Shown here piece by piece: positions 18,667 to 27,588 of a stretch of DNA of 64,000 bases (the first letter of the stretch is position 1; each line of letters opens with the position of its first letter). Origin of the DNA: Pandoraea oxalativorans (GTDB lineage Bacteria > Pseudomonadota > Gammaproteobacteria > Burkholderiales > Burkholderiaceae). Both the position numbers and the translations under genes were made by a program. Under the pieces are notes generated by a model. It was not told the DNA's origin, searched no databases, and worked only from the letters and a program-made list of their open reading frames with translations. The DNA lies in the NCBI RefSeq assembly GCF_000972785.3, contig NZ_CP011253.3:4464001-4528000 (forward strand), in the 5' to 3' direction.

Positions 18667-19719
18667 ATGGCCAACGTTTCGCTTCGCTCGCTGCGCAAGC
18701 AGTACGGCAACGCCGCTGCCGTCGCCGACTTCTCCCTCGACATTGCCGAAGGTGAACTCGTGGCCTTCCTCGGCCCCAGCGGCTGCGGCAAGACCACCAC
18801 GCTGCGCATGGTCGCGGGCTTCGTCGAGCCGACGGCCGGTGAAATCTGGATCGGCGGGAAGGAGGTGTCGCGTCTGCCGCCGCACCGTCGCAACACCGGC
18901 ATGGTGTTTCAGCGCTACGCGCTGTTCCCGCACATGACGGTCGCCGAAAACGTGGCGTTCGGGCTGGAGATGCGACGTGTGTCCGCCGCAGACCGCGCCA
19001 CTCGCATTCGCGAAGCGCTCGACATGGTGCGGCTCACGTCGCTCGCCGAGCGCTATCCGCGTCAGCTCTCGGGCGGTCAGCAGCAGCGTGTGGCCATCGC
19101 CCGCGCGCTCGCCATTCGCCCCGACGTCTTCCTGCTCGACGAACCGCTCTCGAACCTCGACGCGAAGCTGCGCACCGAAGTGCGCGAAGAAATCCGCGCG
19201 CTGCAACGCCGTCTTGGCCTTACCACGATCTTCGTCACGCACGATCAGGAAGAAGCGCTTGCGATTGCCGACCGTCTGGCGGTGATGCATGACGGCTGCG
19301 TGCAGCAGATCGGCACGGCCGACGCGCTGTACGAACGTCCGGCGAATCCCTTCGTCGCCAACTTCCTCGGCAAGATGAATTTCCTCGCCGGGCAGATGGA
19401 CGCGGGCCAGTTCGTCACCGCCAAGGGCGAGCGCCTTGCGCTGGCGGGCGCGACACCCGACGCGAAGACGCTGGGCATCCGCCCCGAACGCCTGCGCCTG
19501 ACCGACGCACCGGCGCAACACGAAACCGCTCTGCCCGTGACCGTCGATCAGACGATCTATCTCGGCTCGACGCTGGAGCTTCGGCTCAAGAGCCCGCAAG
19601 GCGAAATGCTCGTGGCACACGTGCCGAATACGGCGCGCGACGACGCCCGTCTTTACACGCCCGGCAGCGCGCTCAAGGCGTGCTTCGCGAGCGCCGACTG
19701 TCTGTTTTTCAACGCCTGA
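18667..19719 (+). CDS. ABC importer ATPase, PotA-like
   Basis: Predicted 350-residue ATPase that powers the importer. Walker A is GPSGCGKTTTLR (about 38-49), the signature LSGGQQQRVAIARAL is near 137-151, Walker B DVFLLDEPLSNLD follows, and the switch His is in FVTHDQEEAL. The C-terminal 100 residues form a TOBE-like regulatory domain (LGIRPERLRL). It starts one base after the permease stop, so the two are tightly coupled. Confidence 0.92.
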   Translation: MANVSLRSLRKQYGNAAAVADFSLDIAEGELVAFLGPSGCGKTTTLRMVAGFVEPTAGEIWIGGKEVSRLPPHRRNTGMVFQRYALFPHMTVAENVAFGLEMRRVSAADRATRIREALDMVRLTSLAERYPRQLSGGQQQRVAIARALAIRPDVFLLDEPLSNLDAKLRTEVREEIRALQRRLGLTTIFVTHDQEEALAIADRLAVMHDGCVQQIGTADALYERPANPFVANFLGKMNFLAGQMDAGQFVTAKGERLALAGATPDAKTLGIRPERLRLTDAPAQHETALPVTVDQTIYLGSTLELRLKSPQGEMLVAHVPNTARDDARLYTPGSALKACFASADCLFFNA

Positions 19720-19822
19720 TTTGCAACCCAAGCCATCACCTACGCACATTCCACGCACGTTCCACGCACGCTTCGATCCATGCCAAGGCCCCTTGACGGC
19801 CGACGTTTAGAAGGATGACGAC

Positions 19823-20887
19823 ATGACGCACGCCCTGAACCGCCGCACGTTCCTGAAGACCGCTTCCGGTCTGGTAATCGCCCCCGCGCTCGGACTCGAT
19901 GCTCTCTCGGCGTATGCCGCCGACGCGTGTCCGAACGTGGTGGTCGGCACCTGGGGCGGCGACTATCTGAACCTGCTCGAACAGAACATCGGCAAGCCGA
20001 TCATCGAAGCCGCAGGCGGCAAGGTGACGTACGACTCCGCCGATCAGGTTGGACGCATGACGAAGCTGCGCGCCGAGAAGGCATCGCGTCGCGGCTCGCT
20101 CGACGTGGCGTGTCTCGCCGACCTCGACATGTACGACATCAACCGCTCGGGGATCCTCGAGACCGTCGACGCGAAGCTCGTACCGAATCTGGCCAACACG
20201 CTCGAAGCGCTGCGCCGTCCGTACTCGATCCCGCACATCTTCAGCGCGATGGTGATCGTCTACAACCCGGAAAAGCTCGGCACGAAGCCCGATTCGTTCA
20301 CCGCCGCACTCGATCCCAAGCTCAAGGGCAAAGTCGGTTTCTCCGACATTCTTTACAACTTCAACGTGGTGAGCAGTTCGCTCGCGGCCGGTCACAAAGA
20401 CGGTGATATGGCCGGTGGCGTGCAGTTCCTGCGCGAGTTGCGCAAGACGCAGCAGCCCAAGGTCTATCCGTCGAACGAAGCGGTGGCCTCGGCGCTTAAG
20501 AGCGGCGACATCTGGTTCACGTGCATGTGGAAGGCGCGCGCGCTTCAGTGGAAGAAGGCGGGCGTGCCCATCGACTACGTGGTGCCGAAAGAAGGCGCGG
20601 TGCCGGTGACGTTCGAAGCCGCCGTGCCGAAGAACTCCCAGTCCAAGCCGTGCGGCTTCAACTACCTGGACGCGATGCTCGACCCGCGTGCGCAGATCGG
20701 TTTTGCCGAGACGATGGGCTACGCGCCGACCGTGAAGAACGCGAACCTGCCGCCGTCGTTGCAACAAAGCGTGGGCTTCACGAGCGCCGAACTCGACCGC
20801 ATGGTGAAGCTCGACTATGCGCGCTTCACCGCCGACAAGCCCGCGTTGCTCGACTTCTGGAACAAGGAATTCAAGGTGGGGCTGTGA
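19823..20887 (+). CDS. Periplasmic binding protein, PotD-like, Tat-exported
   Basis: Predicted 354-residue substrate-binding protein of the extracellular solute-binding family 1/8 (PotD-like). The N-terminus has a twin-arginine export signal, RRTFLKTASG, followed by a hydrophobic stretch ending at about residue 32 (AYAADAC). The mature part starts VVVGTWGGDYLNLLE, typical of opine/polyamine-type binding proteins. An rRNA-binding AAGGATG lies just before the ATG. Its stop overlaps the start of the second permease. The bound ligand cannot be inferred from the sequence. Confidence 0.88.
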   Translation: MTHALNRRTFLKTASGLVIAPALGLDALSAYAADACPNVVVGTWGGDYLNLLEQNIGKPIIEAAGGKVTYDSADQVGRMTKLRAEKASRRGSLDVACLADLDMYDINRSGILETVDAKLVPNLANTLEALRRPYSIPHIFSAMVIVYNPEKLGTKPDSFTAALDPKLKGKVGFSDILYNFNVVSSSLAAGHKDGDMAGGVQFLRELRKTQQPKVYPSNEAVASALKSGDIWFTCMWKARALQWKKAGVPIDYVVPKEGAVPVTFEAAVPKNSQSKPCGFNYLDAMLDPRAQIGFAETMGYAPTVKNANLPPSLQQSVGFTSAELDRMVKLDYARFTADKPALLDFWNKEFKVGL

Positions 20888-21834
20888 ACGTCGCCGATAC
20901 ACCAGATACGCCAGACACAGCCATGACGTCGCCCCGCCCGTCCACCGACGCCTCCCGGGCCGCCACCGCACGCGCGGTGCGCGGCGCATTCACCGGCGGC
21001 TCGCTCGCGGCACCCGCCACGCTCGTCGTGCTGCTGGTCATCGTGCTGCCGGGCCTGCAACTGGTGCGTTACAGCTTCAACCGGTTCGACCCCGTCGACA
21101 TGATGCAGGCGGCCCTCACCGGCGCGAACTACATCAAGTTCTTCACCGATCCTTACTACCTGTCGGTGTTGTGGACGACGATCAAGGTCGCGTCGCTGTG
21201 CACGGTGCTCGCGCTCGTCTTCGGCTTCCCCGTCGCCTATGTGCTTGCACGCACGCAAAGCCGTTTCAAGAGCCTGCTCGTCATGCTGCTGGTGTTTCCG
21301 TTGCTGGTGGGCAACGTGGTGCGTGCGGCCGGTTGGATGGTGATGCTTGGCAACGCTGGCTTCGTCAACTCGCTGCTCGTGTCGCTGGGTATCGTGCCGC
21401 AGCCGATTCGTCTGCTGTACACGCCGTTCGCGGTCGTTATCGGCACCACGGCGGTCGTGTTGCCCTACATGATTCTGACGTTGCAGAGCGTGCTCGAAGG
21501 CATGGACTTCTCCGTCGAAGAAGCCGCGCGCAATCTCGGCGCGACCTTCCGGCAGACGCTCACGCGCGTGATTCTCCCGATGGCCGCACCGGGTATCGCC
21601 GCAGGCACGATGCTCGTTTTCATTCTGTGCATGAACGCGTATGCCACCCCCGTGCTGCTCGGCGGCACCGGCATCACGATGATGACGCCTTCGATCTACG
21701 ACCAGATCGCCAAGGCGAACAACTGGCCGTTCGGCGCCGTCCTGTCCATCGTGTCGATGGTCGTGACGTTCGCACTCGCCATCGCCTCTCACTGGGTCAT
21801 TCACCGCCGTTACGCGAAGACGATGATGACCTGA
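20884..21834 (+). CDS. ABC importer permease, PotB-like
   Basis: Predicted 316-residue second permease of the importer. The GTG at 20884 overlaps the TGA of the binding-protein gene (GTGA), which supports that start; ATG 20923 is an alternative. The first 40 residues are hydrophilic and Thr/Ala-rich, followed by about six membrane segments. The EAA loop EEAARNLGATFRQTLTRVIL is near 215-234. It pairs with the PotC-like permease at the head of the operon. Confidence 0.87.
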   Translation: MNVADTPDTPDTAMTSPRPSTDASRAATARAVRGAFTGGSLAAPATLVVLLVIVLPGLQLVRYSFNRFDPVDMMQAALTGANYIKFFTDPYYLSVLWTTIKVASLCTVLALVFGFPVAYVLARTQSRFKSLLVMLLVFPLLVGNVVRAAGWMVMLGNAGFVNSLLVSLGIVPQPIRLLYTPFAVVIGTTAVVLPYMILTLQSVLEGMDFSVEEAARNLGATFRQTLTRVILPMAAPGIAAGTMLVFILCMNAYATPVLLGGTGITMMTPSIYDQIAKANNWPFGAVLSIVSMVVTFALAIASHWVIHRRYAKTMMT

Positions 21835-21928
21835 CTTCGCTCATGCGCGCCAGGCCAGCGCCACCGTGCCCCGCCCTGCGCGCATGTCTCTGACACTTCG
21901 CCTCTCGATTGCAGACAAGGATTTCCCC

Positions 21929-23125
21929 ATGCCGACTCTCTCCGATGCCACACGTCAGTACCGTCGCACGCTGATGAACGATCTGATGGACCGTACGCGT
22001 GTCGACCCGCTCGTGTTCACCGCCGCCGACTTCTTCCAGTGGGCCACCAACTTTCACGTCGACGTGCAGACGTGGGAGCGCCCCATCGCCGTTTGCGTGC
22101 CGCGCAACGGCGAGCCGTTCGCCGTGATGAACGAACTGTCGACGCATCATCTGATGATGGCGCGCGAGCGTCATCACCTGTGGCTCGATCTGGCGCGCGT
22201 CACGCTCTACGCCGAGCATCCGCGCGTCACGCAACGTCAGCCGCTGCTTGCCGAGGTGCCCGCGCTCATCGCGGACACGCTGCGCGCCGCTGGGCTGGCC
22301 GCATCGCGTATCGGGGTCGACGCCGCAGGCGGTCCGCTCGCGCGTGCAGGCGCCATGCTGCCCGACGTGAAGTTCGTGCCGATGCTCGCGGACATGCGCG
22401 GCCTGCGCTGGGTGAAGCACGACGAAGAGATTGCGATCATGCGAGCGGCCGCCGAGTTGGCGGACTGGGTGCAGGACCGATATCGCGAGAACATTCGTCC
22501 CGGGCGTCTGGTGCAGGAACTCGACTACTCGATGGCCGCGTTGATGGTCACGGAAGGCGCAAAGCGCTTTCCCGGCGAGAACCTCGAAGTGATGCGCTGC
22601 TGGACGCTCTCCGGCCCCGCCTCTGCCTCGCCGCATGGCGATGGCGCGTCGTGCGGCGCGCGCATCAGCGAGGGCGACGGCATGGTGAATATCGTGATCC
22701 CGCGCCTGAACGGTCTCGTCATCGAAAACGAACGCACGTGGTTCTGCGGCAAACCATCGAGCGAGCAAGCACGCTTTTACGAAGTCGCGCGCGCGGCGAA
22801 CGAAGCCGCAGTCGGGGCCGCGATCACCGGCAAACCCGTGTCCGGCATCGACGCCGCCGCGCAGGCCGTCATCGAGAAGGCCGGTTGCGGCGAGTACATC
22901 CGCCATCGCACCGGTCACGGCATGGGCATCATCGGCCACGAGTATCCGGACGACATGGCGTTCAACCATCGCCCACTGCTCGCGAACGAAGTGTATTCGG
23001 CCGAGCCTGGCATCTATGTCTACGGGCTGGGCGGCTTCCGTCTGGACGACTCGGTCGTGACCGGCGACACCCCGGTGATGCTCACGAACACACCACGCAC
23101 GCTCGCGCACGCGACCATCGATTGA
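21929..23125 (+). CDS. M24/creatinase-like pita-bread hydrolase with altered metal site
   Basis: Predicted 398-residue protein with the two-domain layout of M24 peptidases and creatinase: N-terminal domain (1-165) and catalytic pita-bread domain (166-398). Canonical M24 enzymes bind two metals through Asp, Asp, His, Glu, Glu. By eye those positions here are Asn254, Glu267, His330 (RTGHGMG), Glu359 (AEPGIY) and Asp373, so three of five differ. Non-metal members such as creatinase, and ectoine hydrolase DoeA, also deviate here, and NERTWF resembles their sequence. The product may hydrolyse an amidine or cyclic amide rather than a Xaa-Pro peptide; this is inference. ATG 21929 has AAGGA 8 bases upstream. 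It follows the transporter genes and precedes an amidohydrolase. Confidence 0.75.
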   Translation: MPTLSDATRQYRRTLMNDLMDRTRVDPLVFTAADFFQWATNFHVDVQTWERPIAVCVPRNGEPFAVMNELSTHHLMMARERHHLWLDLARVTLYAEHPRVTQRQPLLAEVPALIADTLRAAGLAASRIGVDAAGGPLARAGAMLPDVKFVPMLADMRGLRWVKHDEEIAIMRAAAELADWVQDRYRENIRPGRLVQELDYSMAALMVTEGAKRFPGENLEVMRCWTLSGPASASPHGDGASCGARISEGDGMVNIVIPRLNGLVIENERTWFCGKPSSEQARFYEVARAANEAAVGAAITGKPVSGIDAAAQAVIEKAGCGEYIRHRTGHGMGIIGHEYPDDMAFNHRPLLANEVYSAEPGIYVYGLGGFRLDDSVVTGDTPVMLTNTPRTLAHATID

Positions 23126-23187
23126 GAACGCAACGCGCACGCCGCCCCACGAGCGTCTGCGCAAAACAACATCCCGGAGGAGAAGTC

Positions 23188-24429
23188 ATGGAGTCGATTC
23201 TGCTGTCGAACTGCGCGCTGCTGGACCCCGTCAAGGGCGAGCTTCGCGAAGATCACGCTGTGCTGATCGAGAACGGACGCATCAAGGAAGTCTCGGACAA
23301 GCCGATTCGGGCGACATCCGCACGCGAGATCGACGCACACGGCCGCACCGTCATGCCGGGTCTGATCGATCTGCACGTGCACGTGCACGCCACGCAGCTC
23401 AATCTATCGGCGCAGGCGCATCTGCCGAACGTACTCGTCACCCTCAAATCGGTGCCGATTCTGCAGGGCATGCTCAGACGCGGCTTCACCACAGTTCGCG
23501 ATGCGGGCGGCGCCGGTCACGCCATCAAGCATGCCGTCGAGAGCGGGCTGGCCGAAGGCCCGCGTCTGTTCGTGTCGGGCCGCGCGATCAGTCAGACTGG
23601 CGGACACGGTGACGGACGCCCGCGCACCGACTACATCGGCACCGACGGCCCGTGCCCATGCTGCGTGCGCGTGGGCGCACTCTCGCGTGTCGCCGACGGC
23701 GTGGACGAAGTGCGCCGCGCCGTACGCGAAGAACTGCAAATGGGCGCGGACCAGATCAAAATCATGGCCTCGGGCGGTGTGGCGTCACCGACCGATCCCG
23801 TCGGTGCATGGGGCTATTCGGAAGACGAAATCCGCGCCATCGTCGCCGAGGCGCGCGCACGGGGCACCTATGTGCTCGCGCACGCGTACACGGCGGCGGC
23901 CATCGAACGTGCAGTGCGGTGCGGTGTGCGCACCATCGAACACGGCAATCTTGTCGATGCCCCGACCGCCCGCTTCATGGCGGAGCAAGGCGCGTATGCC
24001 GTGCCCACGCTGGTCACTTATGACGCGCTCGCCAACGAAGGCAAGTCGCTCGGCCTGCCCGACGACAGCGTCGCGAAGATTGCCGACGTTCATGCGGCCG
24101 GTCTGCGCTCGCTGGAGATCTTCCGGGACGCCGGTGTGAAGATGGGATACGGCTCGGACCTGCTCGGCGAGTCGCAGCGTCTGCAAAGCGACGAATTCCG
24201 TTTGCGCGCCGAAGTGCTGACGCCCGCGGAAATCCTGCGCAGTGCGACGGTCGTCGGCGCCGAAGTGCTCGGACAGTCGGGGCAACTGGGTGAGATCGTG
24301 CCCGGCGCACATGCCGATGTGCTGATCGTCGACGGCAATCCGCTCACGTCGCTCGACTGCCTGCTCGGGCAAGGGGAGCGAATTCCGATGGTGATGAAGG
24401 GCGGTAAAATCCACGCTTTCGCGCTGTAA
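23188..24429 (+). CDS. Metal-dependent amidohydrolase, Xaa-dipeptidase/imidazolonepropionase-like
   Basis: Predicted 413-residue amidohydrolase-superfamily enzyme. Ligands of a binuclear metal centre are visible: His63-x-His65 in DLHVHVH, Lys191 in IKIMASGG (carboxylated lysine), His232 in AHAYT, His252 in EHGN and Asp324 in GSD. The segment ISQTGGHGD (134-142) is typical of the branch containing Xaa-Pro, Xaa-Lys and Xaa-Arg dipeptidases. GGAGGAG 7 bases upstream gives a strong ribosome site. Together with the importer and the M24-like enzyme it would form an uptake-and-hydrolysis pathway. The substrate is unknown. Confidence 0.82.
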   Translation: MESILLSNCALLDPVKGELREDHAVLIENGRIKEVSDKPIRATSAREIDAHGRTVMPGLIDLHVHVHATQLNLSAQAHLPNVLVTLKSVPILQGMLRRGFTTVRDAGGAGHAIKHAVESGLAEGPRLFVSGRAISQTGGHGDGRPRTDYIGTDGPCPCCVRVGALSRVADGVDEVRRAVREELQMGADQIKIMASGGVASPTDPVGAWGYSEDEIRAIVAEARARGTYVLAHAYTAAAIERAVRCGVRTIEHGNLVDAPTARFMAEQGAYAVPTLVTYDALANEGKSLGLPDDSVAKIADVHAAGLRSLEIFRDAGVKMGYGSDLLGESQRLQSDEFRLRAEVLTPAEILRSATVVGAEVLGQSGQLGEIVPGAHADVLIVDGNPLTSLDCLLGQGERIPMVMKGGKIHAFAL

Positions 24430-24546
24430 GGCTGCGGCTGCACCGGGTGGAAAGGGGACGCGCGTCGGTAGTTCGCGCGTCGTCGCTCACGCCTGAGTCG
24501 GCGGCCCGACACGTCTGCCCACACGCCAATCTTCCGTGGAGAACCG

Positions 24547-25461
24547 ATGGATTTCCGGCACATCGACGCCTTTCGTGCGCTGATGCTCACGCGCACGACC
24601 ACCAAAGCGGCACAGGTGCTCGGCACGTCGCAGTCTGCGGTGAGCCGTCTCGTCGCCGATCTCGAACGCTCGACACGCCTGACACTGTTCGACCGTGCAC
24701 GGGGCCGTCTTGAACCGACGGCGGAAGCGTTCGCCCTGTTCGAGGAAGTCGAGCGCCGTTATGCGGGTCTCGACAACATCCGCGAATTCGCGCTGAATCT
24801 GCGCAACCCCGACCGGGCCGTGATTCGTGTCGGGTCGGTCGTGTCGTTCGGTCTCGGCTTCTTCGCGCGCGTGATGGCCGGGTATCGTGCGCTGCATCCC
24901 AGTGTGCAGCTCGCGTTGACGACGGGCGCGTCGGATCTGATCCGCGATCAGGTCGTCACGCATCAGTTGGCGCTGGGGTTGGTGACCGACACCATCGACG
25001 TGGCCGCGACGGACGCCGTCTCCTTTGCCAAACTCGATGCGATCTGCGCGTTACCGGCAGGTCACGCGCTCGCGCGCAAGAAGGTGATTCGACTGGCCGA
25101 TCTCAAGGGGCAGCCGATTCTCTCGTACGAGCCGACGGACATGATTCGCTGGGGCATGGATCAGCTGTTCGCCGACGGGCATCTGCATGAGCAGGTCGTC
25201 GCCACGGCGCGCTACTCGATCAACATCGGCACGATGGTCAAGGAGAACGTGGGGATCGGATTGCTGCACCCGGTGTCGGCTTACGACTTTCTCGATTCGG
25301 ATCTCGTATTGCGACGCTTCGAGCCGTCGATGCCCTTTCACACCCTGCGCATTACGCCGCGCGCCGCCGCCCCGAGCGCGCAACTCGACGATCTCGTGCG
25401 AGTGATGGAAACGACGCTGGACGATGTGATGGCGGCGGTGCAAGCGCGGATGAAGCGGTAA
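24547..25461 (+). CDS. LysR-family transcriptional regulator
   Basis: Predicted 304-residue LysR regulator: N-terminal winged helix-turn-helix (about 1-60, KAAQVLGTSQSAVSRLVADL) and a type 2 periplasmic-binding-like effector domain (about 90-290). It is the last gene of the island on the same strand as the transporter and hydrolases, 117 bases after them, and probably controls them. LysR proteins usually bind T-N11-A sites; the operators at 17695-17743 are T-N10-A palindromes, so the link is not certain. Tandem orientation at the end of the operon, rather than divergence, is less common for this family. Confidence 0.88.
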   Translation: MDFRHIDAFRALMLTRTTTKAAQVLGTSQSAVSRLVADLERSTRLTLFDRARGRLEPTAEAFALFEEVERRYAGLDNIREFALNLRNPDRAVIRVGSVVSFGLGFFARVMAGYRALHPSVQLALTTGASDLIRDQVVTHQLALGLVTDTIDVAATDAVSFAKLDAICALPAGHALARKKVIRLADLKGQPILSYEPTDMIRWGMDQLFADGHLHEQVVATARYSINIGTMVKENVGIGLLHPVSAYDFLDSDLVLRRFEPSMPFHTLRITPRAAAPSAQLDDLVRVMETTLDDVMAAVQARMKR

Positions 25462-25498
25462 TGCTTCGCTGCGCCCGGCAAAATCCGTCCCCAAATAA

Positions 25499-25535
25499 CA
25501 AAAGCCCGCCGAATCTCCGGCGGGCTTTGTGCATT
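25499..25535. terminator. Terminator between lysR and purM
   Basis: Stem AAAGCCCGCC (25501-25510) with its exact complement (25519-25528). On the minus strand it is followed by a T-rich run, so it fits best as the purM terminator and may serve both converging genes. Confidence 0.85.
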
Positions 25536-25551
25536 CCTGACGACGAATGTC

Positions 25552-26598
25552 TTACGACACGATCGTTTGCGCTTCGCCTTCCTTGCGCTCGCGGATCGCG
25601 CCCAGACGGTAGACCGTCTCGCCCGAGGCTTCGAGGTGCTTGACCGCAGCATCCGCGTCGGCAGCCGACACGATCACCGCCATGCCGATACCGCAGTTGA
25701 ACACGCGGTGCATTTCGGCGTCGGCTACCTTGCCGTGCTCCTGCAGCCACTGGAACAGCGGCGGAAGCGTCCAGGCGTCCTGCTTGATGTCGGCCGTCAG
25801 ATGATCCTGCAGCACGCGCGGGATGTTCTCGACAATGCCGCCACCCGTAATGTGGGCCATGCCCTTGACCGTCAGCGTTTCCATCAGTGCGAGCAGCGGC
25901 TTGACGTAGATTCGCGTCGGGGCCATCAGCACGTCGCGCAGCGGCTGGCCGTGGAAGTCGGCGTCCAGATCCGGCTTGGCGACTTCGATGATCTTGCGAA
26001 CCAGCGAGTAACCGTTCGAATGCGCACCCGACGAGGCCAGACCCAGCACCACGTCGCCCGGGACGATCGACTTGCCGTCGATGATCTTGCTCTTCTCGAC
26101 GGCACCGACCGCGAAACCGGCCAGATCGTACTCGCCGTCCGGGTACATGCTCGGCATTTCCGCCGTCTCGCCGCCGATCAGCGCGCAACCGGACAGCTCG
26201 CAACCCTGAGCGATGCCCTTGACGACCGTTGCGGCCGTGGCCACGTCCAGCTTGCCGCAGGCGAAGTAGTCGAGGAAGAACAGCGGCTCGGCGCCCTGCA
26301 CCAGAATGTCGTTCACGCTCATGGCGACCAGATCCTGGCCGACCGTGTCGTGCTTGTTCAGCGTGAAGGCCAGCTTGAGCTTGGTGCCCACGCCGTCGGT
26401 CCCCGAAACGAGCACCGGCTCCTTGTAGCGCTTGGGCACTTCGAACAGTGCGCCAAAGCCGCCAATGCCGCCCAGCACGCCGTCGCGCAGGGTTTTCTTG
26501 GCAAACGGCTTGATCGCTTCGACCAATGCGTCGCCCGCTTCGATGTCGACGCCAGCGTCGCGATAGGAAAGGCCGGAAGTTTCGTTAGGGTGTGACAT
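25552..26598 (-). CDS. purM: Phosphoribosylformylglycinamidine cyclo-ligase PurM (AIR synthetase)
   Basis: Predicted 348-residue cytoplasmic enzyme of de novo purine synthesis, converting FGAM to aminoimidazole ribotide with ATP. Length and motifs are typical: [13 protein letters not shown] at the N-terminus, [15 protein letters not shown] (about 64-78), [17 protein letters not shown] and [11 protein letters not shown] in the ATP site, and [15 protein letters not shown] near 246. It starts at ATG 26598, divergent from hda, and the -10 region of a shared palindromic promoter lies 33-38 bases upstream. Confidence 0.95.
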   Translation of the reverse strand: MSHPNETSGLSYRDAGVDIEAGDALVEAIKPFAKKTLRDGVLGGIGGFGALFEVPKRYKEPVLVSGTDGVGTKLKLAFTLNKHDTVGQDLVAMSVNDILVQGAEPLFFLDYFACGKLDVATAATVVKGIAQGCELSGCALIGGETAEMPSMYPDGEYDLAGFAVGAVEKSKIIDGKSIVPGDVVLGLASSGAHSNGYSLVRKIIEVAKPDLDADFHGQPLRDVLMAPTRIYVKPLLALMETLTVKGMAHITGGGIVENIPRVLQDHLTADIKQDAWTLPPLFQWLQEHGKVADAEMHRVFNCGIGMAVIVSAADADAAVKHLEASGETVYRLGAIRERKEGEAQTIVS

Positions 26599-26619
26599 GA
26601 CGGGAATGCATCAAGGTTC

Positions 26620-26638
26620 GGTAAAATGCGATTTTACC
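26620..26638. promoter_or_regulatory. Palindromic divergent promoter region of purM and hda
   Basis: A perfect inverted repeat, 8-base arms GGTAAAAT/ATTTTACC around GCG, places a TAAAAT -10-like hexamer on each strand. Start points would overlap, so purM and hda transcription could compete. No strong -35 was found on either side. Confidence 0.4.
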
Positions 26639-26744
26639 CGATGCGCGTGTCCTTTCGGCACGCAAAGCGGATATCGGACGCCAGGAATACCCGGCGTGCC
26701 CTGTAAACCGTACTCTGCCGGCCTTTAGCCGGCTTTCTTCGTTC

Positions 26745-27455
26745 GTGATTCAGCAACTGTATCTCGACCTCGGCACCCCGCCGCCCGCGACGTTCGACAA
26801 TTTTATTGTCGGGCCCAACCGCGAGGCGGCGCAGACGCTTGCCGACCTTCCCGCCGAACTCTCGTCGGGCACGGCACGCGACCGCGGCATCTACCTCTGG
26901 GGAGCTGTCGGGTCCGGCCGCACCCATCTGATGGAGGCCCTGTGCCACGCCATGGGGCCGAGCGCGCGTTATTTGCGTCCCAACAGCCCGCTGGCCGCCT
27001 TCACGTTCGACGACGCCAGCACGGTCTACTGCGTGGACGACAGCGACAACCTCTCGCCCACCCAACAAATCGCCGCCTTCAATCTGTTCAACGAGACCCG
27101 CGCCCGTCCGCACTGCGCGTTCGTGGCCGCCGGCTCACAGCCGCCGGTCGACATGCCCTTGCGCGAAGATCTGCGTACCCGCCTCGGCTGGGGTCTCGTA
27201 TTTCACATTGTGGGATTGGACGATGACGGCAAGAAGCAGGCGTTGCAAAACGCCGCACGCGAGCGTGGATTGCAACTGGCGGCGGACGTGCCGGCCTACC
27301 TGCTCACGCACTTCGAGCGCGATATGTCGAGCCTGATGGCCTTGCTCGACCGGCTCGACCGGTTTTCGATGGAGCAAAAGCGGGCGGTGACGCTGCCGTT
27401 GCTGCGCCAGATGCTCACCCACACCGACCCGGCCCCGCCGGACGGCAAACCCTGA
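26745..27455 (+). CDS. hda: DnaA regulatory inactivator Hda
   Basis: Predicted 236-residue DnaA-like AAA+ protein that, bound to the DNA-loaded sliding clamp, stimulates ATP hydrolysis by DnaA after initiation. The N-terminal QLYLDLG fits the clamp-binding motif. The P-loop GAVGSGRTHLMEAL has Arg in place of Lys, as in other Hda proteins. CVDDSDNL is the Walker B equivalent. It starts with GTG 26745, about 110 bases from the shared promoter with purM; a small GC hairpin (GCCGG/CCGGC) lies just before the start. Confidence 0.9.
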   Translation: MIQQLYLDLGTPPPATFDNFIVGPNREAAQTLADLPAELSSGTARDRGIYLWGAVGSGRTHLMEALCHAMGPSARYLRPNSPLAAFTFDDASTVYCVDDSDNLSPTQQIAAFNLFNETRARPHCAFVAAGSQPPVDMPLREDLRTRLGWGLVFHIVGLDDDGKKQALQNAARERGLQLAADVPAYLLTHFERDMSSLMALLDRLDRFSMEQKRAVTLPLLRQMLTHTDPAPPDGKP

Positions 27456-27553
27456 GTGGTGGCCGATCGGACACATCATCACATGAGGTACCTCTCGGTA
27501 ACGTTCGATACCCGTTCCGCGCAGGTGCCAGCCCTCTCAATCACCGAACGACA

Positions 27554-27581
27554 TTAGACGGCCTTTCGCTTCAGGTAAAAT
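27554..27581 (+). promoter_or_regulatory. Promoter of the HAD-pcnB-folK operon
   Basis: TTAGAC (27554-27559) and TAAAAT (27576-27581) are 16 bases apart. The -10 ends 7 bases before the ATG at 27589, so the mRNA may be leaderless. Confidence 0.5.
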
Positions 27582-27588
27582 TCGCGCA

